A stretch of 64,000 nt of DNA from Channallabes apus. Its lineage: Eukaryota > Chordata > Actinopteri > Siluriformes > Clariidae. Position numbers and translations under genes: made by a program. The stretch covers positions 15,256,651-15,320,650 of the forward strand of contig CM060118.1 in NCBI GenBank assembly GCA_030522415.1. Reading direction: 5' to 3'. The number at the start of each line of letters is the position of its first letter. Positions within the stretch are counted from its first letter, which is position 1. Of the stretch, positions 59,502 through 64,000 are shown piece by piece. Under the pieces are notes generated by a model. The model did not search any database. It was not told the origin of the DNA and worked only from the letters and a program-made list of their open reading frames with translations.

Positions 59502-59620
59502 TATGTGTGTGTGTATATGTGTATGTATGTATATGTGTATGTATGTATATGTGTATGTATGTATGTATGTATGTATGTATGTATGTATGTATGTATGTAT
59601 GTATGTATGTATGTATGTAT
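59502..59620. repeat. (GTAT)n microsatellite
   Basis: GT/GTAT array about 120 bases long, with uninterrupted GTAT units after 59551. It creates a spurious His-Thr-Tyr-Ile frame on the minus strand. It is 351 bases from a PRIM2 exon. Confidence 0.95.
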
Positions 59621-59970
59621 AGTCTTGGGCAAATTTTTTTAGTTGTAGTTTATAGGATATTTCCGGGATCCGATAGATTTCTGTTATAAAATATCAAAAA
59701 TAATAAAAAACCTTAGTCTCTTAAACCAAGTACAATTAGAGGCCTTACTTTCCAACTATAAACCAATTACATACATGCAATTTATTTTTATAGTTACTTA
59801 CAGCACAGCCCAAAGATAAATAAATAAAATAAAAATAAAAAATGGCTTATTATTTTAATCCAGAACAGAAAAGCTATGCATCACAATTCCTCCTCACGTG
59901 TAAGCTCCCCTAGTTCCTTTCATTGTTCGTACAGTAAAATGATCAAAGACCCTGTAAATCAGTGACTTAC

Positions 59971-60108
59971 TGCAAGTGCCTTGGAAAGCCTGGTGCGGAA
60001 ATCATTTAGAACGATAGTGACGATGTCCTGGTGAGGGATGTAGGCATAGCCACCCTTCAAGAACACTTTCCTCGTCCGAACTAAATCCAGAGCGTCCTGG
60101 AATGGGAC
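59971..60108 (-). CDS. prim2: PRIM2 internal exon (human residues ~186-231)
   Basis: A 138-base exon, 46 codons, phase 0 at both ends. The acceptor AG is at 60110-60109 and the donor is GTAAGTC at 59970-59964. The peptide starts [18 protein letters not shown], continues through [19 protein letters not shown] and ends RTRLSKALA. Human PRIM2 has IPFADALDLFRGRKVYL, GFAYVPLKDIVAIILNEF and RAKLSKALA in the same places. It is the conserved end of the N-terminal PRIM1-binding domain. A 32.2-kb intron follows it. Confidence 0.96.
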
Positions 60109-60429
60109 CTGGACCAAAATAAAACCAGAAATGTTTATGAGTCAGGCTTTGTTCGCACAGCTTCAGGCTCTGATTAAATATACCAGGAGCATTTCTTTAT
60201 AAATTTAGTCATCAGAAGACATCCTTCACTTCCATGTATCATCTTACAGGGATATAAATCCTGCTGGCAATTTCAGCATAAAAAAATAAATAAAAAATGT
60301 GAAAGGCTTTTCTAAAAATTACCTTAGTTTAGACTAAGATTAAGATTTAGGCTAAACAGCAAACCCATTAAGAATATATTTTATAATCAGTTTAATGTGT
60401 TTCCACAAATGTGCTGCAGTAAGTCGTAC
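60109..60429 (-). other. PRIM2 short intron
   Basis: A 321-base AT-rich intron between the exons for residues ~154-185 and ~186-231. It is bounded by GTACGA and a pyrimidine-rich acceptor, with nothing else recognisable inside. It contrasts with the 32-kb intron that follows. Confidence 0.85.
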
Positions 60430-60525
60430 TTTGTAAAAGTCTTGCTCGGCGACAGTGGTTCCACTGACGGCGTAACTGGAGTTTATGAGTTGGTCTTTCA
60501 GATTATTCTTTTCATCGGCACTCAT
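60430..60525 (-). CDS. prim2: PRIM2 internal exon (human residues ~154-185)
   Basis: A 96-base exon, 32 codons, phase 0 at both ends. The acceptor is a pyrimidine tract ending ACAG (AG at 60527-60526) and the donor is GTACGA at 60429-60424. The peptide begins MSADEKNNLKDQL and ends AEQDFYK. It aligns with human ISDEEKTLREQE through SIYK at equal length. The first codon happens to be ATG, but it aligns with Ile154 and follows a good acceptor, so it is not the start of translation. This part belongs to the helical N-terminal domain that binds the catalytic subunit PRIM1. It is less conserved than the following exons, as expected for this region. It is separated from the next exon by a short 321-base intron. 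Confidence 0.9.
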
Positions 60526-61620
60526 CTGTCAAAGGGAAGATAAAGGACAAATCCGACATTAAAGGAAAATCTAAGCAGACAACAAACATCAAACACGGCA
60601 ATAAAATGTAAAAAAAAAAAAAAAAAAAGCATCAACCAAGACATATTAAACTTAGTCATCCTTCTGCTACATTTTAATTGAAATGCGTCTATTAATCCCA
60701 CAGCATCAAAGCTCTGCATAATGAAGAGTCATTTTCAATTCACTCCTCAGACACTCTCCAGCGACTGCTCGCATCCAAGACCTTTTTTCCCCCCTCAGCA
60801 CCTCGCTCGGTGCTCCGTTGTTGGTGAGTTCACAGCTCCACCTGCTGTCTAACACACTGCTCTGTTTAGTTATTAGGTGCACAAGACGATATGAAACATC
60901 TTTTTTATATTTCAGTTATAGCTTCTACGAGTTCTTGTATCAGTAAAATCCCACATAAAACACCAATAGTAAAGCGTATTGATTTACTGCCTGTTTGGAT
61001 ATTTTCACAAAACTGATCAATGATCTCATATTCTGATGCGTATTGGATATGTACATCTTGTACAGGATTAATTGGAACAGTGGCTTTAAAAATTAAAATC
61101 TTTAAAACGTACAATAAATACACAGACGAGTACAAAAATCAAAACAAATTGATCCATATGGAGATGGATATTATTACCAGTATTTCAAACAGTAAGATAG
61201 ATGGATAAAACTTTACAATTATACAATTATTAATTAGTGATTCTCTGCCACATTTTTATTTATTTTTTTTTTATTAAAGCTGGAATATTCTGAGCATGAG
61301 GCCTCTAACTATATGGTCTACACATCTGGTTCTCATTGTCCTCATTCTCACTTTCTTCTGTGTTCACCTTCTCTCGCTCTCTCTCTCTTTCTGCTGTCAA
61401 CCAAATACAGAACTTATAAACTAATTAAAAATAAACGTTATACATGCAATTAGTACATAGGGATTCATAAAATTTTTCTAGCTGGATGTTGGATTGCTGT
61501 GCGCAATGCAAGGAAAATAAACTAAATTAAATAACCATTACAAATAGACCACAGTTCTTTCACCTTCCATTTGTTCAATTCATTGTCCATAGATCTATAT
61601 GGAGCGATATCGCGGACAAT

Positions 61621-61972
61621 ATTCAAATGCAATTGCAAATTGCATTTGCAATTGCGTTTCCCATATGTGGACGCACAAAGTGTGCCATAATTCAAATGCA
61701 ATTGCAAACTTTGCATTACCGTTTGCTGATTCACCTTTGCGAGCGCACACTGACTGCCAAATTTCAAATGAAAAAACAAAGTCCATTTGCATTTGTATTT
61801 CCCAGGTCTTACACGTCATGAACCTGTCATATTTAAACAGCAAAATCAATCACCACGTTTGCTTTTTCACTTTCTCTGCGCCGCGCGTCAAGCCGGCCAA
61901 AATTCAAACGCAATCGCTAATCCATTTGCAATTGCATTTCCAACACGTTACACAGAAACCTGTCAATCAGCG
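61621..61972. repeat. Degenerate ~70-bp tandem repeat with dyad core
   Basis: Units begin ATTCAAATGCAATTGCAAA at 61621, 61690, 61761 (ATTTCAAATGAAAAAACAAA) and 61902 (ATTCAAACGCAATCG). Spacings are 69, 71 and 141 bases, the last being two units with one decayed. Each unit pairs a CAAATGCAATTG half with a CCATTTGCAATTGCATTTCC half, giving a dyad, and ends with GCACA.AGTGTGCC or ACACGTTACACA-like words. The halves resemble the octamer ATTTGCAT. Confidence 0.65.
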
Positions 61973-61975
61973 TCA

Positions 61976-62022
61976 GGGGCGGGTCTATACTGTGGGGCGG
62001 GATTGTATGGGGCGTGACGTCA
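61976..62022. promoter_or_regulatory. GC boxes and CRE
   Basis: Two GGGGCGGG boxes (61976-61983, 61994-62001) lie 18 bases apart, followed by a full CRE palindrome TGACGTCA (62015-62022). This is the makeup of a vertebrate promoter, placed right after the dyad tandem repeat. No gene that would start here is recognised. The PRIM2 promoter itself should lie further out, since N-terminal exons are missing. It may belong to a transposable element. Confidence 0.4.
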
Positions 62023-62403
62023 CTCGCACTCGCCGACCAAGAGGGGGATATTTGAGCACTGGAGGTGAACCGAGATTATCTCATTTGTTTATCAAGAAAT
62101 AAACACACAAAAATGACAAATGGCATATTTTCTTGCTCCGGAGTGGACAGAGAAGTTTTTACAAATAAAAATAGTTTTAGATCTTCTCCTGTTACAGCCT
62201 GCTGGAGCTAAATCTTTCAGAAACGCTGCGTACCGGTGTTATGCGCTAAAATGCCTCCCTGCCACGGATTGCACCCCCACAAAATCTCTGTCAAATATAT
62301 GAGGACATCACAATCAAATATTCATATTATTATTATCAAATATAATATATGAGTATTATCACGAAGCGATTTTTATTATAAATAATATAAAAATATACAT
62401 GTA

Positions 62404-64000
62404 CAACCCCTGGCAAAAATTCTGGAATCACCCTCTCAGAAGATTCAAATGTTTAATTATGTAGAAAAAAAAAACAAGCACATACATGCCACAAAACTAT
62501 TTTCACTCAACAATCCAAACTTCTGGCTGTATAAAACACTTAAAAAAAAAAAAAAAAGAAAGAAAGATAACTATAGTCAATGACAACTGTTTTAACTCAA
62601 ACAGAGGAAAAAAATATGGAATCACACAAATCTGAGGAAAAAAATATGGAATCACCATGCACTTTGCATTTCTACAACTGCTAATTAGTCTACAGTTAAA
62701 AAAGATTGCTTGCACACATTAGGGATGTGTTGAACAAAGATGATTGACATAACTCATAGCTCCAACACGAGAGATGTCAGTTGACAAAGGAGAGAATTAT
62801 CAAACTTCTTGAAGAAGGTAAATCTTCATGGAATGTTGCAAAAGACGTTGGTTGTTCCCAGTCAGCTGTGTCTAAAATCTGGACCAAGTACAAATCAAAT
62901 GGAAAGGTTGTAAAAGGGAAGCGTACTGGTAGACCAAGAAAGACATCAAAGCGCCAAGACAGAAAACTTAAAGCAATATGACTTGAAAACAGAAAATGCA
63001 CAACAAAACAAATGAGGAACAAATGGGCAGAAAGTGGAGTCAATGTCTGTGACCGGACAGTAAGAAATCGCCTAAAAGAAATGGGATTTACATACAGAAA
63101 AGCCAAAAGAAAAACATCTAACAAAACAAGGGTTCAGTGGGCTAAAGAAAGACAATCTTGGACTGCGGATGACTGGATGAGAGTTAGAGTCAGTGATGAA
63201 TCACGAATCTCCTTTGCGCAGGGTGATGATGCTGGAACTTTTGTTTGGTGCCGTTCCAATGAAATTTATAAAGACAACTGCCTGAAGAAAACATGCAAAT
63301 TTCCACAATCATTATTGATATGGGGTTGTATGTCAGGTAAAGGTATGGGAGACATGACAGTCATTACATCTTCTATAAATGCACAAGTTTATGTTGACAT
63401 TTTGGACACTTTTCTTATTCCATCAATTGAAAGGATGTTTGGTGACAGTAGCATCATTTTTCAGGATGATAATGCATCGTGCCATAGGGCAAAATCTGTG
63501 AAAACATTCCTACAGGAAATACATATAATGTCAATGGCATGGCCTGCAAATAGTCCGGACCTTAATCCAATTGAAAATCTGTGGTGGAAATTAAAGAAAA
63601 TGGTCCAGGACAAGCTCCAATCTGCAAAGCTGATCTGGCAAGTGCAATAAGACAAAGCTGGAGACAGACTGATGAAGTATACTGTTGGACATTAGTTAAA
63701 TCCAGGCCTCAGAGAATTCAAGCTGTTATAAAAGCCAGAGGTGGTGCAACAAAGTACAAGTAGTGTTTTTATTTGGTGATTCCATATTTTTTTCCTCTGT
63801 TTGAGTTGTTAAAACAGCTGTCGTTGACTATAGTTATCTTTCTTTTTTTTTTTTCTTTTTTTTTTTAAAGTGTTTTATACAGCCAGAAGTTTGGATTGTT
63901 GAGTGAAAATAGTTTTGTGGCATGTATGTGCTTGTTTTTTTTTCTACACAATTAAACATTTGAATGAACATCTTCTGAGAGGGTGATTCCAGAATTTTTG
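62404..64000 (+). mobile_element. Tc1-like transposon with long terminal repeats, running off the window
   Basis: The left end is CAACCCCTGGCAAAAATTCT after TA (62402-62403). The right arm at the window edge reads in complement CAAAAATTCTGGAATCACCC, so only about the last ten bases are cut off. The terminal repeats are about 230 bases long and match closely, each holding a second internal GGAATCAC site next to AACAGAGGAAAAAAATATGG. This is the IR/DR arrangement. The transposase (62781-63763) has two lesions. The close match of the arms suggests a recent insertion. Confidence 0.93.
62781..63763 (+). pseudogene. Tc1 transposase with one stop and one frameshift
   Basis: The start is ATGACTAAGG-like at 62781 (ATGTCAGTTGACAAAGGAGAG begins 11 bases earlier in another frame). 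The N-terminus MTKERIIKLLEEGKSSWNVA carries the first helix-turn-helix, with the TGRPRK hinge after it. A TGA at 62979-62981 stops the frame; the same frame continues as LENRKCTTKQMRNKWAESGV through the second helix-turn-helix and catalytic domain. Asp in VSDES, Asp in FQDDNASCH and Glu in DLNPIENLW are present, 34 residues apart for the last pair. Near 63613 one A is lost, after which the other frame reads APICKADLASAIRQSW to GGATKYK and TAG. Confidence 0.92.

Larger units (their letters stand above)
27783..59970 (-). other. PRIM2 giant intron (32.2 kb)
   Basis: This interval separates two exons that are contiguous in the protein (...SKALA / LTARS...), so no coding exon is expected in it and none was seen. 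Its main contents are a tRNA-Gly SINE, three Tc1-type copies, a GGGCC-ended transposon with nested MITEs, a hAT within a hAT, SINE fragments, a second hAT and long simple repeats, each listed separately. Stretches 32.8-34.4, 35.7-40.0, 42.9-45.0, 51.2-53.7 and 57.6-59.5 kb are AT-rich intron where I recognise only simple repeats and a few short GC-richer islands. Confidence 0.85.
1..64000 (-). other. prim2: PRIM2 gene body (partial), DNA primase large subunit
   Basis: The window lies inside one minus-strand gene. Five consecutive coding exons (60525-60430, 60108-59971, 27782-27715, 18900-18828, 16822-16637) join in phase and read through 187 residues that align with human PRIM2 about 154-340 with no gap. 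PRIM2 (p58) pairs with PRIM1 (p49) and sits in the DNA polymerase alpha-primase complex in the nucleus, where it helps start and count the RNA primer. The gene is expanded here: the intron between the second and third of these exons is about 32 kb and is full of transposons. Exons for residues before 154 must lie beyond 64000 and those after 340 before position 1. I looked for them at both edges and found none I could support. All transposase fragments listed below lie in PRIM2 introns. Confidence 0.95.
60526..64000 (-). other. PRIM2 intron, upstream side (partial)
   Basis: Intron sequence on the 5' side of the first visible PRIM2 exon. It holds a poly-A run near 60610, a plain AT-rich stretch 60870-61600, a tandem repeat with promoter-like motifs (61621-62022) and a Tc1 element (62404 to the end). 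I saw no PRIM2-like codons for residues before 154. Confidence 0.7.

Noticed and set aside
59423..59632. Minus-strand frame of His-Thr-Tyr-Ile repeats
   Set aside because: It is the (GTAT)n array read as codons.
60523..60525. ATG at the first codon of the first visible PRIM2 exon as a possible start of translation
   Set aside because: It aligns with residue 154 of human PRIM2 and directly follows a good acceptor with a pyrimidine tract, so it is internal.
61599..62102. 167-codon plus-strand open frame over the dyad tandem repeat
   Set aside because: Its residues come from the repeated CAAATGCAATTG units (NAIAN, CICNC) and it matches no family; treated as non-coding repeat.

Overview
The window is vertebrate nuclear DNA, almost certainly from a ray-finned fish. 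It is AT-rich and intron-dominated, with many (CA)n and (GA)n tracts, several Tc1-like and hAT DNA transposons, and typical teleost SINE and LINE tails. A siluriform or other otophysan source would fit the Tc1/hAT richness, but that is an impression, not a demonstration.

Only one host gene can be supported. It is PRIM2, the large (p58) subunit of DNA primase, on the minus strand. Five consecutive internal coding exons have intact AG/GT splice sites and unbroken phase: 60525-60430, 60108-59971, 27782-27715, 18900-18828 and 16822-16637. Together they encode 187 residues matching human PRIM2 about 154-340. They cover the end of the N-terminal (PRIM1-binding) domain, the linker, and the start of the C-terminal Fe-S/primer-binding domain, including the first cluster cysteine and the HLRHGGR motif. 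The N-terminal exons lie beyond position 64000 and the remaining C-terminal exons lie before position 1.

The rest is intron filled with mobile DNA. Region by region: 1-7.4 kb holds a mariner relic, two odd tRNA-like composites, a Harbinger-type MITE and a hAT element with perfect 8-bp target duplications. 7.4-16.6 kb is mostly plain AT-rich intron with simple repeats. 16.6-28 kb carries three PRIM2 exons, a deleted Tc1 copy, mariner relics and a purine-rich minisatellite. 28-35 kb has a tRNA-Gly SINE, a Tc1 copy one base away from an open transposase frame, a DD38E Tc1-type copy and a Tc1 relic. 40-42.3 kb has a GGGCC-ended transposon carrying a MITE inserted into another copy of itself. 45.3-48.2 kb has a hAT inside a hAT whose outer end is inverted together with its target duplication. 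49-57.5 kb has SINEs, a Tc1 relic and a BED-finger hAT. 59-64 kb has two PRIM2 exons, a tandem repeat beside GC boxes and a CRE, and a nearly intact Tc1 element running off the window end.

I found no new multi-gene system. The most unusual objects are structural: the flipped hAT terminus, the self-nested MITE, the composite hAT that moved as one unit, the paired long hairpins, the tRNA-like cores between shared flanks, and the dyad-repeat/GC-box/CRE block in a PRIM2 intron.
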